Part shown: in pieces, positions 19,567-29,143 of the stretch
Layout of the letters: each line of letters begins with the position of its first letter
How positions within the stretch are numbered: the stretch's first letter is position 1
Assembly (NCBI RefSeq): GCF_900105115.1
Contig: NZ_FNRV01000001.1
Location: 2,166,001-2,230,000 of the forward strand
DNA length: 64,000 bases
Source: Pseudomonas mohnii
Lineage (GTDB): Bacteria > Pseudomonadota > Gammaproteobacteria > Pseudomonadales > Pseudomonadaceae
Reading direction: 5' to 3'
The notes under the pieces: generated by a model
Told to the model about the DNA's origin: nothing
Seen by the model: only the letters and a program-made list of their open reading frames with translations
Database searches by the model: none
Translations under genes and position numbers: made by a program

Positions 19567-20997
19567 TCAAAGACTCAAACGTTTACGCAACCCCTGGACA
19601 TATTCTTGCCATTCATTCAGCACCGATTTTTGAAACGGTGTCGCAGTAACATTCAGTTGGGCTGCGGTCTGTACGAAACTTTCCAGGGTATTGGGCGCGC
19701 CCCACTCAGGCACTGACAAACGTTTCTGACAGAATAATCGCCAGCGTTCTTGCTCGTCGAAATTCAACGTATCGGGAAAGTTACGTGCGCGATATCGAAA
19801 CAATAATTCCGGCAAACGCTCATCATCGAACGGCCATTGCGCTTGCGCTAATTGTGCCGGATCGGCCATTCGCACTTGTTCGCACAGGCGTCGATCGCGA
19901 TCACCGATAAAACCGTCGTATAACTGTTGTTCCGGGTCCTGACTCGCGGAGAAATCCTCGCGGGCGTATATCGCCGAAACTTTATCCTGCCAAACTTTTT
20001 GCGCATCGTTTAGCCGCAGCGCACGCTGCTGATAAAGCGCCATATCCAGCCCCAGCCGCTGCTGATCTTCCGGGCGAAGTACCGACATCGGCGCCACCAC
20101 CGGGCATTTATTGATGTGAATGAGCTTGAGTGGAACCGGCAACTCACCTTCGGCCAGATCTTCGCGACGGGTATACAACCGCTGTCGCAATGTCTCGGCG
20201 TCCAGGTCGAGCAGACCCTGAGGATCCAGCTGCAGATCACAGACGATCAAGGCGTTCTTGTTACGCGGGTGCCAGGCCAGGGGCAACACCACACCGACGT
20301 AATTGCGCGCCGCGGAAAAGCGCCCGGAGACATGCACCATCGGCTGCAGCAATCGAATCTGATCCAACACCTTTTGCTTACTGCGCAGATTAAACAGCCA
20401 GTCGTACAGCTTCGGTTGCTTTTCCCGGATCAGCCGCGCCAGCGCGATGGTGGCGCGAACGTCCGACAGCGCTTCGTGGGCGTTGCCATGGTCGATGCCA
20501 TTGGCGGCGGTCAAACGTTCGAGCTTGAGCGTCACCCGGCCTTCTTCATCGATCGGCCAGACGATGCCATCGGGGCGCAAGGCATAGGCCGCGCGCACCA
20601 CATCGATCAGATCCCAGCGACTGTTACCCCCCTGCCACTCCCGCGCGTACGGGTCGAAAAAGTTGCGATAGAGGCTGTATCGAGTCATTTCGTCGTCGAA
20701 ACGCAAGGTGTTGTAACCCGCACCGCAAGTACCGGGCGCCGCGAGTTGGGCATGCACCCGGGTCATGAAGTCAGCTTCACTCAGGCCATGCTCGGCCAAT
20801 TGACCCGGGGTTATGCCGGTGATCGCGCAGGCCGCCGGATGCGGCAGGATGTCGTCACTGGGCTGACAATAGAGATTGACCGGCTCGTCTATTTCATTGA
20901 GATCGAAGTCGGTACGCAGTCCCGCCATTTGCAGTGGGCGATCGCAACGGGGGTTGATGCCCGTCGTTTCATAGTCGTACCAGAAGATGGAGGTCAC
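19567..20997 (-). CDS. sbcB: Exodeoxyribonuclease I
   Basis: The 476-residue enzyme digests single-stranded DNA 3' to 5' in mismatch repair and recombination. The DEDDh motifs are visible: FWYDYETTGINP (Asp, Glu near residues 8-10), YNTLRFDDEMTRY, and HEALSDVRATIALARL with the catalytic His and Asp. The C-terminal SH3-like and helical domains are full length. It is convergent with mvaT. Confidence 0.96.
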   Translation of the reverse strand: MTSIFWYDYETTGINPRCDRPLQMAGLRTDFDLNEIDEPVNLYCQPSDDILPHPAACAITGITPGQLAEHGLSEADFMTRVHAQLAAPGTCGAGYNTLRFDDEMTRYSLYRNFFDPYAREWQGGNSRWDLIDVVRAAYALRPDGIVWPIDEEGRVTLKLERLTAANGIDHGNAHEALSDVRATIALARLIREKQPKLYDWLFNLRSKQKVLDQIRLLQPMVHVSGRFSAARNYVGVVLPLAWHPRNKNALIVCDLQLDPQGLLDLDAETLRQRLYTRREDLAEGELPVPLKLIHINKCPVVAPMSVLRPEDQQRLGLDMALYQQRALRLNDAQKVWQDKVSAIYAREDFSASQDPEQQLYDGFIGDRDRRLCEQVRMADPAQLAQAQWPFDDERLPELLFRYRARNFPDTLNFDEQERWRLFCQKRLSVPEWGAPNTLESFVQTAAQLNVTATPFQKSVLNEWQEYVQGLRKRLSL

Positions 20998-21181
20998 GGG
21001 CTATTCCTGAACTGAAGATCGGCGAAGTCTAGGCGTTCATATCCCGCCCCGGCCAGCAAACTTGTCATTGAATCATCTCTGCTTGTTTAACGTGCAGTAC
21101 ATGTTGTGTCGTATTCCCCGGCGAGGCTGCTAGCATCCGTAGGACAGTCCATCCCGATCAGGCCACATCATCAGGTAGCCC

Positions 21182-21907
21182 ATGCTCGAGACTACAGCAC
21201 TGCCAAGGAAAGCAACGCTGTCCCTGCCACTGGATACGCGGTATCAAGTCGAAACGCCGGAAGGCATCGATTTGCCATTGCGCCCGGCCGGGCTGATGGT
21301 CCGTGCGCTGGCGTTCACCATCGACCTGATGCTGCGCGGGTTGATCCTCGGCTCGCTGTTCATTGTTTTGGCGATGCTCGGAAAACTGGGCGCCGGACTG
21401 GGCTCACTGCTGATCTTCGCGGTGAACTGGTGGTATATGGTGCTGTTCGAAGTCCTCAACCAGGGATGTTCACCGGGCAAACAGTGGATGGGCCTGCGCG
21501 TGGTGCAGGACGACGGCACCCCCATTGGCTGGTCGGCATCGTTGCTGCGTAACCTGTTGCGATGTGTCGACCTGTTGCCGTTCGGTTACTTCCTCGGTGC
21601 CATCAGTTGCTTGCAACATCCCGGATTCAAACGCCTCGGTGACATTGCCGCCGGCACCCTGGTCATCTACCGCGAACAACCACTGAGCCGGCCGCAGCTG
21701 CCGCCCGCCGAACCCCGCCGCCCTGCATTTCCCCTGACACTGACCGAGCAAAGGGCCATCATCGGCTTCGCCGAGCGCCAGAGTGAACTCTCTGCCGCCA
21801 GGGTCAACGAACTCGCGTCCATCCTCGCCCAACCACTGCAGATTCGGCCGCCACAGGCGGTGGCCGAGCTCAACGGCATCGCCCGTGGTTTGTTGGGGTC
21901 GGCATGA
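21182..21907 (+). CDS. RDD family membrane protein
   Basis: The 241-residue protein has the RDD domain: PLRPAGLMVRALAFTIDLML with the Arg-Asp pair in the first helix, and further helices. GCSPGKQWMGLRVV is the conserved loop. The C-terminal 60 residues are soluble and helical. The ATG at 21182 is the first of a coupled operon with an ATGA overlap to the next gene. RDD proteins are poorly defined; some are proposed transporters. Here the context ties it to a MoxR-DUF58 type system. Confidence 0.85.
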   Translation: MLETTALPRKATLSLPLDTRYQVETPEGIDLPLRPAGLMVRALAFTIDLMLRGLILGSLFIVLAMLGKLGAGLGSLLIFAVNWWYMVLFEVLNQGCSPGKQWMGLRVVQDDGTPIGWSASLLRNLLRCVDLLPFGYFLGAISCLQHPGFKRLGDIAAGTLVIYREQPLSRPQLPPAEPRRPAFPLTLTEQRAIIGFAERQSELSAARVNELASILAQPLQIRPPQAVAELNGIARGLLGSA

Positions 21908-22881
21908 AGCAAAGTCTTTTCGAACATCGGCACATGGCCGAATGGGAGCAGTTTTCCCGTACGCTAGACAGTCTGGAGGGGGACAAGAACGCCGTCGGCG
22001 TCGAAAACTTCCCCAGCGATTATCGCCGTCTCTGCCAGCACTTGGCATTGGCACGGGAGCGTGGCTACAGCAGTTTTCTCATCGACTCGTTGCAGCAACA
22101 AGCACTGCGCGGGCATCAACAGCTTTATCGCCACCGCAGCCGACTCGGCCCCCGTGTGTTGAGTTTCATCCTGGCGGACTTCCCTCGGCTGGTACGCGAG
22201 CAATGGCGTTTCGTGCTGGCTGCCTGCCTGATGTTTTTTGGCAGTCTGATCGGCTTCGCGCTATTGGTGTACCTGTACCCGGAACTGATCTACAGCCTGA
22301 TTCCAGCCGAACAGGTGAGTGAGATGCAGAGCATGTACGATCCTGACGCCGGTCACCTGGGGCGCTTGGCGGAACGCGCGGCCAGTGATGACTGGGCGAT
22401 GTTCGGCTACTACATCATGCACAACATCGGGATCGCCTTTCAGACCTTCGCCAGCGGTTTGCTGTTTGGCCTGGGCAGCGCATTCTTCCTGATTTTCAAC
22501 GGCCTGATGATCGGTGCGGTAGCCGGGCATCTGACCCGGATTGGCTTTGGGCAAACCTTCTGGTCATTCGTGATCGGCCATGGTGCCTTCGAACTGACGG
22601 CCATCGCCCTGGCCGGAGCCGCCGGCCTGCAACTGGGCTGGGCATTGATTGCACCAGGGCGCCAGCCCCGTGGGGAGGCCTTGCTGGTGGCGGCGCGCAA
22701 GAGCGTGTTACTGATTTGCGGGGTCATGCTGTTTCTGCTGGTTGCGGCTTTTATCGAAGCCTACTGGTCGTCGATGACGGCGCCCTCGCCCCTGATCAAA
22801 TACCTGGTCGGTGCGGCGCTATGGATGTTGATGGCGGCGTATTTGCTGTTTGCCGGACGGAGCCGCCATGCGCCTGAGTGA
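21904..22881 (+). CDS. Stage II sporulation protein M (SpoIIM)-like membrane protein
   Basis: The 325-residue protein has a soluble N-terminal helical region, then about five membrane helices. The motif NIGIAFQTFASGLLFGLGSA and the final HGAFELTAIALAGAAGLQLG match the SpoIIM/DUF95 family. This is a non-sporulating organism, so it is not a sporulation protein; such homologues are common beside RDD, DUF4129 and MoxR genes. It overlaps RDD by 4 bp (ATGA) and the next gene by 14 bp. Confidence 0.85.
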   Translation: MKQSLFEHRHMAEWEQFSRTLDSLEGDKNAVGVENFPSDYRRLCQHLALARERGYSSFLIDSLQQQALRGHQQLYRHRSRLGPRVLSFILADFPRLVREQWRFVLAACLMFFGSLIGFALLVYLYPELIYSLIPAEQVSEMQSMYDPDAGHLGRLAERAASDDWAMFGYYIMHNIGIAFQTFASGLLFGLGSAFFLIFNGLMIGAVAGHLTRIGFGQTFWSFVIGHGAFELTAIALAGAAGLQLGWALIAPGRQPRGEALLVAARKSVLLICGVMLFLLVAAFIEAYWSSMTAPSPLIKYLVGAALWMLMAAYLLFAGRSRHAPE

Positions 22882-24412
22882 CGCCAGCGTGGTGATCCGT
22901 CCGCGTCCGACCTGGGAAGCCATGGACCTCGGCGTGTTGTTGAGCCAACGCCACCGGCGCCTGCTGATGACCAGTTGGGCCATCGTCACCTTGCCGGTTT
23001 TCGTGCTGCTCAGCGCGGTCTTCTGGACATCGCCGTCTCTCGCGATATTCCTTTTCTGGTGGCTGAAACCGGCCTTCGAACGCCTGCCGCTGTTCATTCT
23101 GTCCAAAGCCATGTTCGGTGAAACGCCCACACTGAAACAGGCACTTTTCCAATGGCCGCGACTGCTCCAGCCCCAATTGCTGGCCAGCCTGACCTGGCGA
23201 AGACTGAGCCTGAGCCGCAGTTTTCTATTGCCAGTGGTGCAGCTCGAAGGCCTGGGCGCAGAGGCGCGACAGCAGCGCATACAGGTGTTGTTACAGCGCG
23301 ACGCCGCCGCGGCGCGGTGGCTGACGGTAATAGGCGCGCATCTGGAAACAGCGCTGTGGATCGGCATGATGGTGCTGTTCTACCTGCTCTTGCCACAACA
23401 GGTTGCACTGGACTGGAACTGGCAGTCGCTGATTGCTGCCGGCACTCAGGATTGGCAATGGCTGGAACACCTGACCAATGCCTTCTATGTCCTGGTGCTG
23501 ATCGTTTGGGAGCCCATCTACGTTGCCTGCGGTTTCAGCCTGTACCTGAACCGGCGCACCGTGCTGGAAGCCTGGGACATCGAACGGGTATTCCGCCAGC
23601 TCCGCAAGCGTTTGAACGGTGCATCGGTTGCGTTGCTCCTGACGATAATGCTGTCGATGCCGAACGCGCAGCACGCCTGGGCAGCCGAGTCAGCCATGAC
23701 ACCTGACAGCCCGCGTTTGCTGGAACAACCACTGACCAGCCAGGCGTCCCGCGACAGCATCAAGGCAATCCTCGAGCAGCCCCCCTTCAAGAACAGGGAA
23801 ACCGTAACCCGTTATCGCTTTGGCGAGGAGCAAGCGACCCGCGAAAGCCAGAGCGACGACCGCACTCCCGAGTGGCTCAAAGCGCTGTTGAAGCTGTTTG
23901 ACAGCCAGCGCTTCAGTGCATTGGCCACGCTGATCGAAGTGGTGTTGTGGGGGACGGTGATGGCGGCCATCGGCGGGTTGATCTGGCGTTATCGTGACGG
24001 GTTGCAGGCTTTCTTCAGCCGTCGCCCGAGGCCGCGCGAAAAAGCCGCGCGACCGTTACCGCAGCAGGCTTTCGGCCTGGACCTGAGTCCTGACACGCTC
24101 CCCCACGACATCGCCGCCAGCGCCGAAAACCTCTGGCAGACCCACCCTCGGGAAGCGCTGGGATTGCTCTATCGCGCGCTGCTCAGCCACTTGCTGCACG
24201 ACTTCAACATCGCGCTGAAAGCTGCCGACACCGAAGGTCAAGTTCTGGAGCGTGTCGAACAATTGCAACAACCGGCCCTGTCGGCTTACAGCAGAAACCT
24301 CACAGGACACTGGCAGAACATGGCCTACGGTCATCGACCGCCACCGGCACATGTGCGACAGCAATTGTGCGATGGCTGGCGCAGCTTGTTCGGCCCGGAG
24401 GCAGTCCATTGA
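22868..24412 (+). CDS. DUF4129 domain membrane protein
   Basis: The 514-residue protein starts MRLSDASVVIRPRPTWEAMD. It has hydrophobic helices near residues 35-65 and 165-225, a longer extracytoplasmic region, a helix near 355-375, then a cytosolic C-terminal DUF4129 domain (ESLWQ-like AENLWQTHPREALGLLYRAL). DUF4129 also occurs in the transglutaminase TgpA family. It is embedded in the operon with overlaps at both ends. Confidence 0.82.
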   Translation: MRLSDASVVIRPRPTWEAMDLGVLLSQRHRRLLMTSWAIVTLPVFVLLSAVFWTSPSLAIFLFWWLKPAFERLPLFILSKAMFGETPTLKQALFQWPRLLQPQLLASLTWRRLSLSRSFLLPVVQLEGLGAEARQQRIQVLLQRDAAAARWLTVIGAHLETALWIGMMVLFYLLLPQQVALDWNWQSLIAAGTQDWQWLEHLTNAFYVLVLIVWEPIYVACGFSLYLNRRTVLEAWDIERVFRQLRKRLNGASVALLLTIMLSMPNAQHAWAAESAMTPDSPRLLEQPLTSQASRDSIKAILEQPPFKNRETVTRYRFGEEQATRESQSDDRTPEWLKALLKLFDSQRFSALATLIEVVLWGTVMAAIGGLIWRYRDGLQAFFSRRPRPREKAARPLPQQAFGLDLSPDTLPHDIAASAENLWQTHPREALGLLYRALLSHLLHDFNIALKAADTEGQVLERVEQLQQPALSAYSRNLTGHWQNMAYGHRPPPAHVRQQLCDGWRSLFGPEAVH

Positions 24413-25572
24413 TCCGGCGTGCCTGGCTAATGGTTGGCTTAGTCATTGCCATGTTGCTGGGCGCACTGAGTATTTATCTGTACCTCAAGGCAATACCCTA
24501 TCCGGCGGAAATCGACCACGGACCCTCGCCCGAAGCCCAGGCCAATCCCTACCTGGCCGCCGAACATTTCCTGCGCAAACAGGGCCTGACCGTCAGCCAT
24601 GCCAACCGCTTCGATGTCCTGCCCAGCCTGGAGCCACGTCACCATAGCCTGCTGTTGCTCGGCGACCGCTACAACATGACACCCCGGCAAATTGACCAGC
24701 TGATGAGCTGGACCCGGGCCGGCGGGCGCCTGTTGTTCGTCGCTCAGTCGCTGTGGGATGAGAAGACCGGGCAAAGCAACGATCTGTTGCTGGACCGGGT
24801 CCAGTTGCACCAATCCTTGAGCAAAGACCTCAAGGACCCACCGCCCGTCATCAGCGATGACCCCTATCCCACACTCACCAAGCTCTATCTGGAAAACGAA
24901 CACGCGCCGGCCTACGCCAGCTTCGACACCGCGTTCCATCTCGAAGACCCGAACAACCTCGCCCAGTCCTGGGCCAACAGCGCCAAGGCCACGCACATGA
25001 TGCAGCTCAACCATGGGCTGGGCTCGATCATTGTGGTGACCGACGCCGACCTGTGGAAAACCCCCGCTATCGAGCAATACGACAACGCCTGGCTGCTCTG
25101 GTACCTGACCGCGGACACGGACGTGACCCTGCTGTTCAACACCGATCACGACAGCCTGTGGACCTTGTTGTTGCGTTATTTCCCCCAGGCGCTGGTTGCC
25201 CTGATCGCCCTGATCGGCCTGGGTTTCTGGCACGTCGGCGTGCGCCACGGCCCGCTACTGAAGCCGGCGGCGAAGGCTCGTCGCCAATGGCAGGAGCACT
25301 TGCATGCCAGTGCCGATTTCATGCTGCGCCGCAGCGGTCAGGGCCGTCTGTTGGAAGCCTTGCAGCAGGACATCCTGCGTCGTATGCGACGGCGCCACCC
25401 GGGTTATGAACAACTCGGCGTCACCGAACAATGGCAGGTGCTCGCACACCTGACCGGCCAACCCATACACGCTATTAGCCAGGCCATGAGCCCGCGACCG
25501 AAACAACGGCTTTCCAGTGGCGAATTCAGCCGCCTGGTCGCTCACCTGCAAACCCTGAGGAACGCCTTGTGA
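24409..25572 (+). CDS. DUF4350 domain protein, TTG start
   Basis: The 387-residue protein most likely starts with TTG at 24409, giving a TTGA overlap with the upstream stop; GGAGG lies 8 bp before it. It has an N-terminal helix (residues 5-27), a DUF4350 domain typical of beta/alpha type (RGGRLLFVAQS-like region near 105), and a second helix near 265-285. The C-terminal cytosolic helical part ends AHLQTLRNAL. In the usual order a MoxR ATPase gene would follow at once; here 8.1 kb of other genes intervene. Confidence 0.8.
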   Translation: MIRRAWLMVGLVIAMLLGALSIYLYLKAIPYPAEIDHGPSPEAQANPYLAAEHFLRKQGLTVSHANRFDVLPSLEPRHHSLLLLGDRYNMTPRQIDQLMSWTRAGGRLLFVAQSLWDEKTGQSNDLLLDRVQLHQSLSKDLKDPPPVISDDPYPTLTKLYLENEHAPAYASFDTAFHLEDPNNLAQSWANSAKATHMMQLNHGLGSIIVVTDADLWKTPAIEQYDNAWLLWYLTADTDVTLLFNTDHDSLWTLLLRYFPQALVALIALIGLGFWHVGVRHGPLLKPAAKARRQWQEHLHASADFMLRRSGQGRLLEALQQDILRRMRRRHPGYEQLGVTEQWQVLAHLTGQPIHAISQAMSPRPKQRLSSGEFSRLVAHLQTLRNAL

Positions 25573-25788
25573 TCTGCCACCTGAAAAGCGCTGGATTCCC
25601 GTGCAAATAGAAACAGACACGTGGAAGCTCAGGTGCTTTAGGGTCTATTCAATGCTTTAACTGGTCAGAGCAGACAAAGTGATTGGGTTTCTGATTAGCG
25701 CAGAGGGCGCCAGATGGAGTACCTGGAGCCGCGACTATGGATCATTGCAACGATCATGAAGTGTGGTGCTCCCCTCACCTCACCTCAC
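25573..25788. other. Left junction of the inserted sugar-uptake cassette
   Basis: These 216 bp hold no supported ORF. They lie between the DUF4350 stop and the end of the LuxR-type regulator gene. I see no transposase, direct repeat or tRNA that would explain an insertion. Confidence 0.4.
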
Positions 25789-26532
25789 TTACACATTGAA
25801 ATAGTCATGCAACGGATCCTTTAGCCATTCCTGCAGTTCTGCTTCGGCCTGTTCCAGCGCGGTGCGATTGAGCAGTTTGCGCAATAGGGCAATGTTCACC
25901 GCGCGGGCCCGGAGGTTGAAGGCCGAACTGCGTTCGCCGGTTTGGGACGGTTGATAGATACCAAGCTTTTCGTACAGCTGCTGCAAGCGGTTCTGCACGC
26001 TGCGCAACGACAGGCTGCGGCGGTTGGCGATGGTGCGGTCGGTCAGCCCCAAGGCGATGTCTTGCAACACTTCGTATTCCGCATCGGTAAGGCCCAGCGA
26101 CTGGTCCTGGGCCTTTTGCTGGACGCCGCGAATCTCGCGGTCGATCACGCATTGCTGCTCGATGAACAGGCTGCGCAGCGCCAGGCGCAGGCGTTCTTCG
26201 GACGCAGTCTTGAGGATGTAGCCGTAGGCCGCCCCTTGCGGAACGATGCGCGCAATGCCGCGTACATAGGCTTCATCGGCATAGTTGGACCAGAACAGAA
26301 TCGAGGTCTCGGGACGCTCCTTCCAGATCGTCTTGGCCGCCTCGACGCCAGTTCGCCTGGGCATTTGCAGATCCATCACCACACACGCCACTTGATGCTC
26401 GTGGGCCAGACGCTCGCCGATCTGGCCGTCGTCGGCCTCCAGCAGGCGCGAGCATTCGGGCATGGCGGCTTCTATGACTTCTTTGAGGAAGGCGCGGTGC
26501 ACCGGATCGTCTTCTATTAACAGAACGTCCAT
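25789..26532 (-). CDS. Response regulator, receiver plus LuxR-type HTH
   Basis: The 247-residue protein has a receiver domain with Asp8, Asp9 and phospho-acceptor Asp54 (VVMDLQMPRRTG), and a switch Lys in YILKTASEERL. The C-terminal HTH of NarL/FixJ type reads LTDAEYEVLQDIALGLTDRT with RRSLSLRSVQNRLQQLYEKLG. An extra 40-residue tail follows the HTH. It starts with ATG at 26532, coupled TGATG with the kinase stop. It is the obvious partner of that kinase and the candidate regulator of the divergent sugar transporter genes. Confidence 0.88.
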   Translation of the reverse strand: MDVLLIEDDPVHRAFLKEVIEAAMPECSRLLEADDGQIGERLAHEHQVACVVMDLQMPRRTGVEAAKTIWKERPETSILFWSNYADEAYVRGIARIVPQGAAYGYILKTASEERLRLALRSLFIEQQCVIDREIRGVQQKAQDQSLGLTDAEYEVLQDIALGLTDRTIANRRSLSLRSVQNRLQQLYEKLGIYQPSQTGERSSAFNLRARAVNIALLRKLLNRTALEQAEAELQEWLKDPLHDYFNV

Positions 26533-27920
26533 CAAATCTCCGGATCGCTAGTCAGGTGGTATTCGTCCAGGGGCAACCTTATGCACACCCGTGTGCCCTT
26601 GCCCTGTTCGCCACGGTCGATTTGCACCTTGGCACCCAGCAACTGGGCGCGGATCTGCATGTTTTTGATGCCGCCGGTATCCAGGCGATTGCTGCAATCA
26701 AGGCCCAGGCCATCGTCGATGATGGTCAGGTTCAGATGGCGCCGCGAGCGGCTGATGTCGATGGCAATCGAGTCCGGCGAAGCGTGTTTGATCGCATTGT
26801 TGACCGCTTCCTGAATGATGCGGAACAAAGCGATTTTTTGCGGCTCGGCCAGGCGATTGGCTTGGCCCAAGGTGTTGTCGCGCAGGTGCGTGGCAATTTC
26901 CAGCCCGCTATTGCGCACGCTGCGCAGAAGCAAGTCCTCCAGGCCTTCTTCGAAACCGAACAGCTGCAACACCGTGGGTTTGACCGCATCAATGATAGAG
27001 CGCAGCTCTTGCATGCTCTCCTGCAAGGCCTGGCTGATGGGACGCAATGTCTCGCCGCTCAGGCTGTCTTGCAGTTGCAGGCGGGCGAGGCGTCGATGCA
27101 GGCGGGTCATGTCGGCCAGGGTCTGGTCGTGCAAGTCCATGCCGATGCGCTGGCGTTCGTTTTCCAGCTCTTCGGTCAGGCGCAAGGCCCCGAGGCGCAA
27201 GCCTTCTTCCCGGGCGCGGGTCTGGGCCTGGGCGATGGCCAGTTCCTTGGCCTGGTCGGTCTGGCGCAGGGCGTATAGATAAGAGGCGAGCAGGTCGGCG
27301 ACGTGTTGGGCATGGTGCACATCGTCCAGGGTGTAGTAATTGGCCGAGTGCATGGAGCAGCTCAAGGCGCCGATCACTTCGTTTCGCACCCGCAACGGCA
27401 CATGCAATCGACTGCGCAGTTGGGCATCGAAAATCGGCCGGTTGAACGCACCGGGAAACTGAAAACGCGGGTCATTCATCGCGTCATCACTGAGGATGAA
27501 TGGCGCTTCCCCCAGCAACAAAATGCGCAACGGGCTTTGCGACACTGGCAACGGCTGCTTGGCAAAACCGCTCCATGAGGTATGAACACCGGCCTCGTAG
27601 GCAGTGTGCAGATGGTTTTCGGCATTGAGCAGCAACAGGCTCACGTCGAGGTGATCGTGGGGCAGGATGAAGCGGATCTGCTCGGAGACCGCATTGATCA
27701 TCGACTGGAAGTCCAGCAAGCCAGCCAGGGCCCTGGAGATGCCGAGAAAGTGTTTGAGCACTTCTTCGGCCTGAATGTGTGGTCGTAGCACGATGGTTTC
27801 GGCTCTGATTTTGTCCGGTTCACCATACGCCGTGTGCGGTGTGTCCACCACGCCAAGCAGGCGGGCGAGTGAAGGTTTGCGGTGTCGCGCGGGTTTTGTG
27901 CGGGATCCCGCAGCCATCAT
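26532..27920 (-). CDS. Soluble GAF-domain histidine kinase (HisKA_3)
   Basis: The 462-residue kinase has no membrane helix. A GAF domain spans about residues 60-215 (DHLDVSLLLLNAENHLHTAYE; LHVPLRVRNEVIGALSCSMH). A coiled coil and a HisKA_3 dimerisation domain with His264 (GMDLHDQTLADMTRL) follow, then a NarX-type ATPase domain (IIQEAVNNAIKHA; DDGLGLD). The signal must be cytosolic, perhaps a metabolite of the imported sugar. Transcription starts 140 bp from the divergent transporter operon, with a perfect 9-bp inverted repeat between them. Confidence 0.88.
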   Translation of the reverse strand: MMAAGSRTKPARHRKPSLARLLGVVDTPHTAYGEPDKIRAETIVLRPHIQAEEVLKHFLGISRALAGLLDFQSMINAVSEQIRFILPHDHLDVSLLLLNAENHLHTAYEAGVHTSWSGFAKQPLPVSQSPLRILLLGEAPFILSDDAMNDPRFQFPGAFNRPIFDAQLRSRLHVPLRVRNEVIGALSCSMHSANYYTLDDVHHAQHVADLLASYLYALRQTDQAKELAIAQAQTRAREEGLRLGALRLTEELENERQRIGMDLHDQTLADMTRLHRRLARLQLQDSLSGETLRPISQALQESMQELRSIIDAVKPTVLQLFGFEEGLEDLLLRSVRNSGLEIATHLRDNTLGQANRLAEPQKIALFRIIQEAVNNAIKHASPDSIAIDISRSRRHLNLTIIDDGLGLDCSNRLDTGGIKNMQIRAQLLGAKVQIDRGEQGKGTRVCIRLPLDEYHLTSDPEI

Positions 27921-27937
27921 GCGTGTATCCGCCGAAA

Positions 27938-27983
27938 GTCTGCACCTATAGCCACAGACACCGCCTGCTCAGGGGGTGCAGAC
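27938..27983. promoter_or_regulatory. Candidate operator between the kinase gene and the sugar ABC operon
   Basis: GTCTGCACC (27938-27946) and GGTGCAGAC (27975-27983) are a perfect 9-bp inverted repeat with centres 37 bp apart. The site lies 18 bp from the kinase start and 78 bp before the binding-protein start, a good place for a LuxR-type regulator to act on both. Confidence 0.5.
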
Positions 27984-28039
27984 TGGCCCCGAATGCGTAG
28001 TAACACCGGTCAGTTGTTCGCCTGCTGCCGAAAGCCCAC

Positions 28040-28047
28040 AACAATAA
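28040..28047 (+). promoter_or_regulatory. Crc/Hfq-type CA motif before the sugar-binding protein gene
   Basis: AACAATAA fits AANAANAA and lies directly before AAGGG and the ATG at 28061. In Pseudomonas, Hfq with Crc blocks translation at such sites under catabolite repression. Confidence 0.55.
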
Positions 28048-28060
28048 CAAGGGTCACACT

Positions 28061-29083
28061 ATGAAATTCCAACCATTGCGCTGTGCGCTGCTGTCCAGTG
28101 CACTGATTCTGCTGCCAAGCTTCGCCGCTCTGGCCGATACCTCCGATAAAACGATTGCCTTGTCCAACAACTATGCGGGTAACTCCTGGCGTCAGGGCAT
28201 GCTTGCCAGTTGGCAACAAACCACGGAAAAAGCCGTCAAGGACGGGTTGATCGCCGGTGCCGATTCGTTCACCACGGGTGAGAACCAAGCCACGGAACAA
28301 GCGGCGCAAATCCAGAACCTGATCCTGCAGGGTTACAACGCCATCGTCATTGATGCTGCGTCGCCCACCGCCCTCAACGGCGCAGTGAAGCAGGCGTGTG
28401 ACGCAGGCATCATCGTCGTTTCCTTTGACGGCGTGGTCACCGAGCCTTGCGCCTACCGCATCTCCATGGACTTCAAGCAAAGCGGCATCGCCCAGATGGA
28501 CTATCTGGCCGAGCGTTACCCCGACGGTGCCAATGTGCTGGAGGTGCGCGGCTTGGCCGGGGTCTCTGTGGATGAGCTGATTCACTCCGGAATTGTGGCC
28601 GGCGCGCAGAAGCATCCCAAGCTCAAACTGGTCGGTTCGGTGAATGGCAACTGGTCCCAGACCGCCGCGCAAAAAGCGGTGGCCGGGGTGCTGCCCAGCT
28701 TGCCGAAAATCGACGCGGTGGTGGCCCAGGGTGATGATGGTTACGGCGTGGCCCAGGCGTTTACCGCGGCGGGGCGACCGATCCCAACCATCATGTTCGG
28801 CAACCGCGAGGAAGAGCTGTCGTGGTGGAAGAAACAGAAAGACGCCAATGGTTACCAGTCCTTCTCCATCTCCAGCGCACCGAGCATTTCCAGCCTGGCG
28901 TTCTACGTCGCCCAACAACTGCTGGATGGCAAAGAACTGCCCCACGACTTGCTCTCGCCAGCGCTCAGCGTGACCCAGGACACCCTGGAATCCTCCCTCA
29001 AGGGCGTTGAGAAGGGCGGGATTGTCAGTCAGGTCTACAGCATCGAAGACGTCGCGGGCCTGAAAACCTCATCCGCCCAATAA
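28061..29083 (+). CDS. Periplasmic sugar-binding protein of an RbsB-like ABC importer
   Basis: The 340-residue protein has a Sec signal peptide MKFQPLRCALLSSALILLPS ending FAALA, with cleavage near residue 26. The mature part is a Peripla_BP_4 fold: SNNYAGNSWRQGMLASWQQT, then the hinge region YNAIVIDAASPTALNGAVKQ. These proteins bind pentoses, hexoses or related polyols. The exact sugar cannot be read. It is the first gene of an operon with ATPase, two permeases and an SMP-30 lactonase; the lactonase suggests an aldose that is oxidised to a lactone. Confidence 0.9.
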   Translation: MKFQPLRCALLSSALILLPSFAALADTSDKTIALSNNYAGNSWRQGMLASWQQTTEKAVKDGLIAGADSFTTGENQATEQAAQIQNLILQGYNAIVIDAASPTALNGAVKQACDAGIIVVSFDGVVTEPCAYRISMDFKQSGIAQMDYLAERYPDGANVLEVRGLAGVSVDELIHSGIVAGAQKHPKLKLVGSVNGNWSQTAAQKAVAGVLPSLPKIDAVVAQGDDGYGVAQAFTAAGRPIPTIMFGNREEELSWWKKQKDANGYQSFSISSAPSISSLAFYVAQQLLDGKELPHDLLSPALSVTQDTLESSLKGVEKGGIVSQVYSIEDVAGLKTSSAQ

Positions 29084-29143
29084 CCAACGCACATCGCGTC
29101 GCGGTGTTTGGCTGAGCGGCGTGGCATTGTCGAGGAGGCTGTT

